Under the pieces are notes generated by a model. The model did no database searches and was not told the DNA's origin. It saw only the letters and a list, made by a program, of their open reading frames with translations. DNA of 6,823 nucleotides from CAZEJK01 sp964512045. Lineage in GTDB: Bacteria > Acidobacteriota > Thermoanaerobaculia > Thermoanaerobaculales > Sulfomarinibacteraceae. This document shows positions 1 to 6,784 of this stretch, one piece after another (position 1 is the first letter of the stretch; each line of letters opens with the position of its first letter). The stretch is taken from positions 1 to 6,823 of the forward strand of contig CAZEJK010000272.1 of assembly GCA_964512045.1 (NCBI GenBank), in the 5' to 3' direction. A program made the translations under genes and the position numbers.

Positions 1-34
1 GGGACTACAGACCTCCGGGGATATCCACCAATTG

Positions 35-55
35 AGAATTCAGAACTTAGAACTC
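35..55. repeat. Three tandem 7-bp units (AGAAYTY) in an AT-rich stretch
   Basis: Positions 35-41, 42-48 and 49-55 read AGAATTC, AGAACTT and AGAACTC, three head-to-tail heptamers that fit AGAAYTY. They sit in a segment (about 28-80) much richer in A and T than the rest of the window, just downstream of the stop codon of the minus-strand FHA gene. With only three units the array is short. It could be a binding site, part of a 3' untranslated region, or chance. I see no gene in positions 1-74: the short plus-strand frames open at the left edge end at 33-35 and 98-100 and lack the GC-ending codons of the real genes here. Confidence 0.4.
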
Positions 56-74
56 TACTCAGGAGCTTTGCTTT

Positions 75-419
75 CTATTTTCGAAGATACGGCTCCGTGA
101 GTTGCCAACGCTCTCGGGCTTCTGGGCGCCGGAGCACGAACCGGAGCGCGGTACCGCCGATCACGATCTCGTCGCCATCGTGGAGCAGATGGCGCTCGAC
201 CCGCTCGCCGTTGACCCACGTTCCGTTGCGGCTGCTCTGATCCTGAATCTCATACCCGTTTGGTGTACGCTGGATGCAGGCGTGGAACGACGAGACCGCT
301 GGATCGTCGGGAATGGGAACGGAGTTGGCCAGCCCGCGGCCAACGGTGGTCTCCCGATGGCGAAGACCGTGGGTGCGCACGACGGCCCCGTCGTCCCCGA
401 GCGCAAGCAGCATGGCCAT
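75..419 (-). CDS. Small stand-alone FHA-domain protein
   Basis: This 114-residue protein is essentially one forkhead-associated (FHA) domain, a fold that binds phosphothreonine peptides, usually downstream of Ser/Thr kinases. Visible hallmarks are G27-R28 before the first loop, S43-x-x-H46 (SSFH where SRxH is usual), and N65-G66 in SSRNGTWVNG, followed by the closing strands around DGDEIVIGG and LRFVL. R28, S43 and N65 match the positions that normally contact the phosphopeptide, so binding is probably retained. There is no membrane segment, signal peptide or second domain, so it is probably a cytoplasmic adaptor. The stop is TAG at 77-75. The frame stays open back to 545, but the fold begins at MAMLLALGDDG. 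I chose ATG 419; ATG 413 is nearly as good, and neither has a clear Shine-Dalgarno. Longer starts (494, 545) would overlap the divergent flavoprotein gene and add non-FHA residues. The client phosphoprotein and the pathway are unknown. Confidence 0.8.
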   Translation of the reverse strand: MAMLLALGDDGAVVRTHGLRHRETTVGRGLANSVPIPDDPAVSSFHACIQRTPNGYEIQDQSSRNGTWVNGERVERHLLHDGDEIVIGGTALRFVLRRPEARERWQLTEPYLRK

Positions 420-481
420 GACGCCATAGTGCCATGATCTGCTGCGGCCTGGGAGCTGCCCGAGGCCAGCAGCGTTGCGAC

Positions 482-487
482 AGGAGG
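482..487 (+). promoter_or_regulatory. Strong ribosome binding site for the flavoprotein gene
   Basis: AGGAGG lies five bases before ATG 493. This near-perfect Shine-Dalgarno fixes the start at 493 rather than at the in-frame TTG at 475, which lies upstream of it. No clear -35/-10 promoter pair is readable in the 73-bp divergent gap (420-492), although promoters for both flanking genes should lie in or near it. Confidence 0.85.
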
Positions 488-492
488 TATCC

Positions 493-2439
493 ATGAGCTC
501 GCTCACGTTCTCCAGCCTGGCCCTCGGGCCAATCACTGTTCCCAACCGGCTTGCCCTGGCGCCGGTGAAAACGGCGCTCGGTCCTCCTGGCGGTCAGGCG
601 ACCGAAGCGCACGTGGCGTACTACCGCCGTCGCGCCCGCGGAGGAGCTGGCCTGTTGATACTCGAGCCACTCTTCGTGCTCGAGGAGGGTCGTGAGCATC
701 CCAAGCAGCTCGGCGCTCACGACGATGTGGTGATCCCCGGTCTCGCGGCGATTGTCGAGGCAGTCCACGCCGAGGGCGCGAAGGTGGTCGCCCATATCAA
801 CCATGCGGGGCGCGCTGCGAACCCGAAGCTGCTGCAGGGTCCGCCGGAAGCCCCTTCGGCAGTGGTCTGCCCGTCCACCGGGGCCGAGCCGGCGCCAATG
901 TCGACCAAACGAGTCGATGCAGTTATCGAGGCGTTCGCGGATGCAGCCGGGCGCGCGGCCGAGGCCGGCTGTGACGGCATCGAGGTCCAGTGCGGGCTCG
1001 GTTACCTCGTGGCACAGTTCGCGTCGGCACGAACGAACCTCCGCGACGACGAGTGGGGCTGGTCGGAGGAGGGCCGGTGGCGGTTCGCCGAGGCGGTCGT
1101 GCGCGCGGTGCGAGAACGGATCGGCGACGATCGGGCGCTCCTCGTTCGGCTGTCGGCAGACGAGAAGGTGGAGGGCGGTCTCGGACCCGAGGATGCGCTC
1201 GAGCTGGCCTCGCACCTGCGTGGTTGGGGCGTCAACGCAGTGCACGTGGTGACGGGCTCGGCGTGCGACTCGCCGCCGTGGTACTACCAGCACATGGCGC
1301 TTCCTGAGGGAGTGAATGAGTCGTTGTCGGAGCAGATCCGCGCCGCCGTCGAGATCCCGGTGCTGGTGGCGGGACGGCTCGGAGACCCGGAGCGCATCCG
1401 GCGGGTGCTGGCTGACGAGATGGCCGATATGGTCGCGCTCGGTCGTCCGCTCATCGCCGATCCTGACCTGCCGGCGAAGATGCGCGACGGTCGAGACGAC
1501 GAGGTTCTGCTGTGTGGAGCCTGTCTCCAGGGCTGCTTGTTCAAGGTCAAGCAGGGCGGGCCGATCGGATGCATCGTCAACCCGGAGACCGCGACTGCGC
1601 CGCCGCCTCCGGTCGCCGTGGGCGAGCGACTGGTGGTTGTCGGTGGTGGTCCGGCCGGCCTCGAGGCCGCGCTGGCAGGCCATCAGGCCGGGTACGAGGT
1701 GGTGCTCCTCGAAAAGGACCAACGGCTCGGAGGCCAGTTCCACTTGGCGCCAGCCACTCGCGGCAAGGAGGCGATGCAGCGGCCGCTGGACTCCCTGATC
1801 CGCGTGGTCGAGGCGACCGGCGTCCAGATCCGAACGGGCGTCACGGCGGATCTGACGACCGTACGGGAGCTGAAGCCCGACCGCGTCGTGGTGGCCACGG
1901 GCTCGGAGCCGATCGTGCCTCGGATTCCAGGTCTCGAGGCGCCGTTGACGGCGGCGGATGTGCTCGCGGAAGGGCGCGAGCCCGGTCACCGCGTGCTCAT
2001 TCTGGGTGGAGGGCTGGTCGGGATCGAGATGGCAGATCACCTGGCAGAGCGTGGCCACGAGGTGGTCGTGGTCGAGCTGCTCGATGACATCGCTCGCGAC
2101 ATGGAGCCGGTAACCCGAAAGATCACGCTGCGAAGGCTCTCCCAGCTTCCGGTCGAGGTCCACACCGGACTCAGGCTCACGCGCCTCGATGCCGATGGCG
2201 CCCACGTCGAGCCGCGGGAGGGCGGAGAGGAGCGCTGCCTGGACATCTTCGACAGTGTCCTGGTGGCGGTCGGTCATCGGTCCCGCGCAGACCTCGTCGA
2301 CGCGCTGCGCGAGGAAGGCTACGCCGTGGACGTGGTGGGAGACGCCGAAGCGCCGGGGCAGATCTTCGATGCGACCACGTCCGCGTGGAAAGCGGTCCAT
2401 CAGCTGGCGGGCTCGGCACACAGCGGCTTCAGGGGCTGA
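493..2439 (+). CDS. FadH/Old Yellow Enzyme-type FMN, 4Fe-4S and FAD NAD(P)H:flavin oxidoreductase
   Basis: This 648-residue protein has the three-part build of 2,4-dienoyl-CoA reductase (FadH), trimethylamine dehydrogenase and related enzymes; E. coli FadH is about 670 residues. An N-terminal FMN TIM barrel (about 1-335) starts with FSSLALGPITVPNRLALAP and contains the HAGR motif (H104-R107). A 4Fe-4S site follows: C341, C344, C348 and C360, with the 2-3-11 spacing of the family. Next is an FAD Rossmann motif (GGGPAG, G384-G389) and an NAD(P)H Rossmann motif (GGGLVG, G505-G510). Electrons would pass from NAD(P)H through FAD and 4Fe-4S to FMN and then to an unsaturated substrate. The barrel segment EVQCGLGYL keeps Y171, matching the FadH catalytic tyrosine, but lacks the histidines found there in classical Old Yellow Enzymes. 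The substrate cannot be named; enoyl-CoA, enone or amine are all possible, and a mycofactocin-type redox role is an untested alternative. The next gene on this strand, polX, begins after a 109-bp gap, so a shared transcript is uncertain. Confidence 0.93.
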   Translation: MSSLTFSSLALGPITVPNRLALAPVKTALGPPGGQATEAHVAYYRRRARGGAGLLILEPLFVLEEGREHPKQLGAHDDVVIPGLAAIVEAVHAEGAKVVAHINHAGRAANPKLLQGPPEAPSAVVCPSTGAEPAPMSTKRVDAVIEAFADAAGRAAEAGCDGIEVQCGLGYLVAQFASARTNLRDDEWGWSEEGRWRFAEAVVRAVRERIGDDRALLVRLSADEKVEGGLGPEDALELASHLRGWGVNAVHVVTGSACDSPPWYYQHMALPEGVNESLSEQIRAAVEIPVLVAGRLGDPERIRRVLADEMADMVALGRPLIADPDLPAKMRDGRDDEVLLCGACLQGCLFKVKQGGPIGCIVNPETATAPPPPVAVGERLVVVGGGPAGLEAALAGHQAGYEVVLLEKDQRLGGQFHLAPATRGKEAMQRPLDSLIRVVEATGVQIRTGVTADLTTVRELKPDRVVVATGSEPIVPRIPGLEAPLTAADVLAEGREPGHRVLILGGGLVGIEMADHLAERGHEVVVVELLDDIARDMEPVTRKITLRRLSQLPVEVHTGLRLTRLDADGAHVEPREGGEERCLDIFDSVLVAVGHRSRADLVDALREEGYAVDVVGDAEAPGQIFDATTSAWKAVHQLAGSAHSGFRG

Positions 2440-2504
2440 CCCCGGGGTGGATTCGGGGCAACGCCCCTGGTGACGAACCTCTGAGGCGGAGATGATCGCT
2501 CCGA

Positions 2505-2520
2505 GGTGGGATGGCCCACC
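2505..2520 (+). other. GC-rich hairpin in the gap before polX
   Basis: GGTGGG (2505-2510) and CCCACC (2515-2520) form a perfect 6-bp stem with an ATGG loop, 18 bases before the polX Shine-Dalgarno. A smaller hairpin, GGGGC-AAC-GCCCC (2455-2467), lies closer to the flavoprotein stop. Neither is followed by a T-run, so neither is a standard intrinsic terminator. They may slow or partly stop transcription between the genes, or mean nothing in DNA this GC-rich. Confidence 0.3.
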
Positions 2521-2538
2521 GTACCGATCGGATCGCCT

Positions 2539-2544
2539 GGAGGA
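2539..2544 (+). promoter_or_regulatory. Ribosome binding site deciding the GTG start of polX
   Basis: GGAGGA lies four bases before GTG 2549, a strong Shine-Dalgarno. An in-frame ATG at 2492 would add 19 residues that do not resemble the usual PolX N-terminus, and it has only a weak GGCGGA close upstream. Family alignment and this site both favour 2549. Confidence 0.7.
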
Positions 2545-2548
2545 AGCC

Positions 2549-4264
2549 GTGGAGAACGCCCAGATTGCGCGCATCCTGAGCGAGATTGCCGACCTGATCG
2601 AGCTTGAAGGTGGCAACGAGTTTCGGATTCGTTCATACCGTGCGGCAGCGCGAACGGTCAAGGACTACTCGCACCGCCTGGAGGACCTGGCCGCCGCCGA
2701 CACGGATCTGTCGAAGATCCCGAACATCGGCGAGAGCACGGCGGAGAAGATCCGCGAGATCGTCGAGACCGGGACGTGCGAGCGGTTGGAGCAGCTGCGC
2801 GAGCGGGTGCCTGAGGGCTTGACGCAGGTGATGCGCGTCCCCCAGGTCGGACCGCGTACGGCGATGCGGCTGTATCAGAAGCTCGGTGTGAGCAGTCTGC
2901 ACGAGCTGCGGGAGGCGGCGGAGGACGGGACGATCCGCGAGCTGGACGGGATGGGGGAGAAGTCCGAGCAGACGATCCTGAAGGGGATCGAGACGCTGGA
3001 GGCCTCGGCGGGACGCGTGCTGCTTGCCGATGCTGCCGATCATGTGGAGAGCATCGGGCGCCACCTGGACCGGATCGATGCGATCGCGACCTGGGAGGTC
3101 GCCGGGAGCTTCCGACGACGCAAGGAGACCGTCGGCGACCTCGACATCTTGATCCGAGCCGACGACCGGGACGCGGCCGGCGAGAGGATCCTCGAGCTCG
3201 ATGGGATGGAGGAGGTGATCGGCCACGGCGCCGAGAAGATCTCGGTGCGGATGTCGGACGGGCTGCAGATCGACTTCCGGTTCTTTGAAGAGGCCAGCTT
3301 CGGCGCTGCCGTACTGTACTTCACGGGCTCGAAGGCCCACAACATCGCTGTCCGAAGGCTGGCTGTGGAGCGGGATTGGAAGCTCAACGAGTATGGGCTG
3401 TTCAAGGACGACAACCGGCTCGCCGGTCATGACGAGGCCTCGGTCTACCATCGTCTCAACCTCGACTGGGTCCCACCGGAGCTGCGCGAGGACCGGGGCG
3501 AGGTGGCCGCGGCCCAGGACGGCGATCTGCCGGATCTGCTCGAGCTGGACCAGATCCGTGGCGATCTCCAGTCCCACAGCACAGCATCGGACGGCACCGC
3601 CAGCGTGCGCGAGATGGCCGAGGCGGCGGCTGAGCGTGGCTACCGGTTCTTCGCGATCACCGACCACTCGAAGCGGGTCACCATGGCGAACGGGCTCGAT
3701 GACGACGCCGCGCTGTCCCATGCCGAGACGATCCGCGAGGTGGATGCGAGCTTCGACGACCTCTGGCTGATGGCCGGTATCGAGGTGGACGTCCTCAAGG
3801 ACGGCTCCCTCGATCTGAAGGAGTCCACCCTCGAGCAGCTGGACTGGGTAGTGGCGAGCATCCACTATGACCTCGGTCTCGGTGAGAAGGAGATGACCGA
3901 GAGGTGGCTCGCTGCGATCCGTAGTGGGGTGGTGCACTGCCTCGGGCATCCCACAGGCCGGATCATCGGCAAGCGGGAGCCGATCGCTTTCGATCTGGAC
4001 GCAGTGCTCGAAGCGTGCGTGGAGAACGGAGTGTGTGTCGAGATCAACGCCCAGCCGGATCGTCTCGATCTGGCCGACCTCCACTGCCAGCGAGCGCTCG
4101 AGGCCGGGGTGACGTTCACCATCGGGACGGATGCGCACAAGCCTGCCGATCTCGACTTCATGCGCTACGGCGTCAACGTGGCTCGACGGGGTTGGCTGGG
4201 CCGCGAGAACGTCCTCAACACGCGCACCGCGCGCCAGCTTCGGCGCCACCTCGAGAGGGGTTGA
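2549..4264 (+). CDS. polX: DNA polymerase/3'-5' exonuclease PolX
   Basis: At 571 residues this is the usual size of bacterial PolX (B. subtilis about 570). PolX fills short gaps during base excision and break repair, and its PHP domain trims 3' ends. From the GTG start, VENAQIARILSEIADL and FRIRSYRAAART form the N-terminal helical domain. Helix-hairpin-helix motifs follow at about 57-75 (IPNIGEST), 97-114 (VPQVGPRT) and 131-147 (ELDGMGEKS). The polymerase core has GSFRRRKETVGDLD with metal-binding D197 and D199, third aspartate D242 (QIDFRFF), and the nucleotide-binding TGSKAHN (259-265). The PHP domain (about 335-571) shows H343, D348, D372-H373 (ITDHS), E412 (GIEVD), H439 (SIHYD), H467 (LGHPT) and D528-H530 (TDAH). 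The first PHP histidine is Q341; I recall the same substitution in Thermus-type PolX, so it need not mean loss of activity. The stop is 3 bases before ligA, suggesting one operon. Both activities look intact. Confidence 0.95.
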   Translation: MENAQIARILSEIADLIELEGGNEFRIRSYRAAARTVKDYSHRLEDLAAADTDLSKIPNIGESTAEKIREIVETGTCERLEQLRERVPEGLTQVMRVPQVGPRTAMRLYQKLGVSSLHELREAAEDGTIRELDGMGEKSEQTILKGIETLEASAGRVLLADAADHVESIGRHLDRIDAIATWEVAGSFRRRKETVGDLDILIRADDRDAAGERILELDGMEEVIGHGAEKISVRMSDGLQIDFRFFEEASFGAAVLYFTGSKAHNIAVRRLAVERDWKLNEYGLFKDDNRLAGHDEASVYHRLNLDWVPPELREDRGEVAAAQDGDLPDLLELDQIRGDLQSHSTASDGTASVREMAEAAAERGYRFFAITDHSKRVTMANGLDDDAALSHAETIREVDASFDDLWLMAGIEVDVLKDGSLDLKESTLEQLDWVVASIHYDLGLGEKEMTERWLAAIRSGVVHCLGHPTGRIIGKREPIAFDLDAVLEACVENGVCVEINAQPDRLDLADLHCQRALEAGVTFTIGTDAHKPADLDFMRYGVNVARRGWLGRENVLNTRTARQLRRHLERG

Positions 4265-4267
4265 GTC

Positions 4268-6328
4268 ATGCCGGTCCGCGATCGCGCCGAGCAGGTGGAG
4301 CGGATGACCAAGGGTGAGGCTCGCGAGAGAGCGGGGGAGCTTCGCGAGTCGATCGAGCATCACAACTACCGATACTACGTCCTCGATGACCCCGAGATCT
4401 CCGACGCAGCCTACGACGAGCTCATGGAGGAGCTGGCAGCGATCGAGGAGCGGTTTCCGGATCTCGTCACCTCCGATAGCCCGACGTTGAAGGTCGGAGC
4501 GCCGCCGCGGGAGGAGCTCGGCACGGTGGAGCACGAGACTCCGATGCTGTCACTGCAGTCGATCCAGGAGCCTGACGAGCTGCAGCGTTTCTGGCAGACC
4601 TGCCTCGATCAGCTCGGCATCGAGCGGATGCAGGTGGTCGCCGAGCCGAAGTACGACGGCCTCAGCGTCGAGCTGGTGTACGACGACGGTGTGCTGGTCA
4701 CCGCTTCGACGCGCGGGGACGGCACGACGGGTGAGGATGTCACCGCCAACGTGCGGACGATCGATGAGGTGCTGTTGCGTCTGCAGCCGGCTGACGATGA
4801 GGCCCCGGTGCCGCGACATCTGGTGGCGCGGGGCGAGGTCTACATGGACAAGGACGACTTCGGCGAGCTCAACCGGCGCCAGGAGGAGCGGGGCGGCAAG
4901 ACCTTCGCCAACCCGCGCAACGCAGCTGCGGGAAGCCTGCGCCAGCTCGACTCGCGGATCACAGCAGAGCGGCCGCTGCGAATCTTCTTCTGGGAGATCG
5001 CGCCGACGTCCACCGGTCGCCCGGACTCCCAGTGGGGCTGTCTCTCACGGCTCCGGTTGCTCGGACTGAAGACCAACCCGGACGCCGAGAAGGTCGGGAG
5101 CGCGGATGTGGCATTTCAGTGGTATCAGGAGATGGCCCGGCGTCGGGAGGATCTGCCGTACGAGATCGACGGCTGCGTGTTCAAGGTGGATACGCTGGCG
5201 TACCACGAGCGGCTCGGAGCCCGAGCGGCCAGCCCTCGGTGGGCCGTGGCGTTGAAGTTCGAGCCGCGGCGTGCCACAACGAAGATCCAGAGGATCGAGG
5301 CTCAGGTGGGCCGCACAGGTGCGCTGACACCGGTCGCGGTGCTCGAGCCGGTGCACATCGGTGGCGTCGAGGTGTCCCACGCCAGCCTCCACAACCAGGA
5401 CGAGATCGACCGCAAGGACATCCGGGTCGGCGACACCGTCGAGGTGGAGCGGGCCGGTGATGTGATTCCCTACGTCGTCCGGGTGATCACCGACGCGAGA
5501 GACGGATCGGAGACGGCTTACGAGCTTCCGTCCACCTGCCCGGTGTGCGGGGGCGAGGTGCGACGGCCGGAAGGGGAGGCGATCGCTCGTTGTACGAACC
5601 TCTCCTGCCCGGCGCAGGTGAAGGGTGGGATCCAGCACTTCGGATCGCAGCAGGCGCTGGATATCGACGGTCTCGGCGAGAAGGTCGTCGATCAGCTCGT
5701 GGAGCGCGGTCTGGTGGAGGACCTGGCGGATCTGTTCGATCTGACGGTAAACGACCTGAAGGGTCTGGAGCGGTTCGGTGAGAAGAGCGCGCACAACCTC
5801 GTGGAGGCGATCGCGGACAGTCGCGACCGGGCGAGCCTCGCTCGGGTGATCTTCGGCCTCGGCATCCCGCACGTGGGACGGGCGGTGGCCGGCGATCTCG
5901 CCCTCGAGCTCGGTTCGCTCGACGCACTGGCTTCGGCCGATCGCGACCGGCTCGAGGCGTTGGATGGCGTTGGACCGACGATGGCATCGGCGATTGCCCA
6001 GTGGTTCGCCAACGAGCGCAACCAGAAGCTGCTCGAACGGTTGAAGGAACGAGGGCTCGATCCGCGCGAGGAGCCCCGCGGTCACCGGCTCGACGGGATG
6101 ACGATCGTGGTGACGGGGACGTTGCAGTCGATGAGCCGCGACGAGGCCCACGAGGCGATCCGCCGTCAGGGCGGCAACCCCACCTCCAGCGTCTCGGCGA
6201 GCACGGACTACCTCGTCGTGGGCGCCAGCCCGGGCCAGAGCAAGACCAGCGACGCCTCCGAGCACGGAACCCCGACCCTCGACGAGGACGGTTTTCAGCA
6301 CCTTCTCGAGACCGGTGAGCCACCGTAG
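4268..6328 (+). CDS. ligA: NAD+-dependent DNA ligase LigA
   Basis: LigA (686 residues, normal length) seals 3'-OH/5'-phosphate nicks in replication and repair using NAD+. All domains appear in order. Domain Ia has HHNYRYYVLDDPEISDAAYD with Y36, D46, Y49 and D50 for NMN binding. The adenylation domain has the AMP-accepting lysine K128 in EPKYDG, R149-G-D, E190 (ARGEVYM), K306 (DGCVFKVD) and K330 (WAVALKFEP). The OB fold runs through GRTGALTPVAVLEP and HASLHNQDEI. A four-cysteine zinc finger follows (C424, C427, C442, C447), then helix-hairpin-helix repeats (for example IDGLGEKV and LDGVGPT). A C-terminal BRCT domain starts near 607 (GMTIVVTGTL) and ends at the stop. ATG 4268 lies 3 bases after the polX stop, with AGAGGGG seven bases upstream, overlapping the end of polX. 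ATG 4304 (M13), with AGGTGG five bases upstream, also fits the family N-terminus and would make a 674-residue protein. No defect is seen. It is presumably the main cellular ligase, translated with polX. Confidence 0.97.
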   Translation: MPVRDRAEQVERMTKGEARERAGELRESIEHHNYRYYVLDDPEISDAAYDELMEELAAIEERFPDLVTSDSPTLKVGAPPREELGTVEHETPMLSLQSIQEPDELQRFWQTCLDQLGIERMQVVAEPKYDGLSVELVYDDGVLVTASTRGDGTTGEDVTANVRTIDEVLLRLQPADDEAPVPRHLVARGEVYMDKDDFGELNRRQEERGGKTFANPRNAAAGSLRQLDSRITAERPLRIFFWEIAPTSTGRPDSQWGCLSRLRLLGLKTNPDAEKVGSADVAFQWYQEMARRREDLPYEIDGCVFKVDTLAYHERLGARAASPRWAVALKFEPRRATTKIQRIEAQVGRTGALTPVAVLEPVHIGGVEVSHASLHNQDEIDRKDIRVGDTVEVERAGDVIPYVVRVITDARDGSETAYELPSTCPVCGGEVRRPEGEAIARCTNLSCPAQVKGGIQHFGSQQALDIDGLGEKVVDQLVERGLVEDLADLFDLTVNDLKGLERFGEKSAHNLVEAIADSRDRASLARVIFGLGIPHVGRAVAGDLALELGSLDALASADRDRLEALDGVGPTMASAIAQWFANERNQKLLERLKERGLDPREEPRGHRLDGMTIVVTGTLQSMSRDEAHEAIRRQGGNPTSSVSASTDYLVVGASPGQSKTSDASEHGTPTLDEDGFQHLLETGEPP

Positions 6329-6351
6329 AGTGTCACCAACGCGGCCGTGGG

Positions 6352-6370
6352 CCGGCCTCCGGATGGCCGG
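6352..6370 (+). terminator. Possible ligA terminator hairpin without a T-run
   Basis: CCGGCC (6352-6357) and GGCCGG (6365-6370) can form a 6-bp stem with a 7-base loop, 23 bases after the ligA stop. A second hairpin, TGGTCC with GGACCA (6375-6380 and 6388-6393), follows at once. No T-tract follows either one. In high-GC bacteria such U-less hairpins are sometimes called terminators, but evidence is weak in so GC-rich a stretch. Confidence 0.3.
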
Positions 6371-6664
6371 GGCATGGTCCGGCGCCGGGACCAGACCCGG
6401 GGCCGGGCGGTCGCGTCGTCGCTTCTGCCAGACGGGCTCGTCTCGAGTGCACCTGACCTGGTTGCACGGCTTCACCGCGTGCGCCGCACCTCCTCCGCGC
6501 CTCGACCGTGACCGCCGCCCGCGGTCCGAAGAAGCCCCACTCGCCAAGCGTGCACCGAGCACCGGAGCAGACCCGGCTCCGGCCCTGGCCCCGGTCCCCG
6601 CCCTGGATGCCGGCAGCCGGCCCCGGATGATGGTCACATAGCCAGCCCTGGTGGTCGCCTTGCG

Positions 6665-6739
6665 CGGTGGTTGGGGCTTCCAGCCCCGACCGGTGGGGCT
6701 AGAAGGGGTGCGTGTCGAGGCACGATGCCCCGACCACCG
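6665..6739 (+). repeat. Inverted-repeat cluster with two alternative pairings
   Basis: Arm A (6665-6677, CGGTGGTTGGGGC) can pair over all 13 positions with arm D (6727-6739, GCCCCGACCACCG), with one G-U pair if transcribed on the plus strand. The inner nine bases of A (6669-6677) can instead pair with arm B (6683-6691, GCCCCGACC), forming a tight hairpin with a 5-base loop. B and the first nine bases of D are identical. A further arm, GGGGCT at 6695-6700, can pair with AGCCCC at 6682-6687. Competing pairings of this kind occur in RNA leaders and attenuators, but no known class was recognised. It could equally be a terminator-like structure or repeat debris. Confidence 0.4.
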
Positions 6740-6765
6740 TTTGGGGGAGCTGGAGGGGCGACGAT

Positions 6766-6784
6766 CCGGCCGTTGGACGGCTGG
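6766..6784 (+). other. 8-bp hairpin near the right edge
   Basis: CCGGCCGT (6766-6773) pairs with ACGGCTGG (6777-6784) over eight positions, including one G-U, with a 3-base TGG loop. It lies 26 bases after the 6665-6739 cluster and is followed by GAGCGACCC, not a T-run. It may belong to the same structured RNA, or to a leader of a gene beyond the window. Confidence 0.3.

Noticed and set aside
2..100. Tail of a plus-strand gene entering from the left edge
   Set aside because: The frame is open to a stop at 98-100, but its codons do not favour G or C at the third position as the real genes here do, and it would overlap the end of the FHA gene.
475..492. TTG start adding six residues to the flavoprotein
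   Set aside because: The strong AGGAGG at 482-487 lies inside this extension and is ideally spaced for ATG 493.
2492..2548. ATG start adding 19 residues to PolX
   Set aside because: The extra residues do not match the family N-terminus, and a good Shine-Dalgarno precedes GTG 2549. It remains possible but less likely.
250..2661. 803-residue minus-strand open frame across the flavoprotein gene
   Set aside because: It is antisense to a gene with clear family motifs. Its product has no recognisable domain and is rich in Arg, His and Leu, as expected for a mirror frame of GC-rich coding DNA.
2633..4534. 633-residue minus-strand open frame across polX and the start of ligA
   Set aside because: It is antisense to two well-supported genes, has no domain, and spans the gene boundary, which a mirror frame can do by chance at high GC.
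5045..6637. 530-residue minus-strand open frame across ligA and beyond
   Set aside because: Same mirror-frame pattern; the part outside ligA is low-complexity Arg/Ala/Gly sequence with no domain.
6315..6641. 108-residue plus-strand frame containing HLTWLHGFT, reminiscent of an alpha/beta hydrolase oxyanion loop
   Set aside because: It starts inside ligA, and the sequence before and after the short match is Arg/Pro/Ala-rich with no hydrolase features. The match is too short to support a gene or pseudogene.
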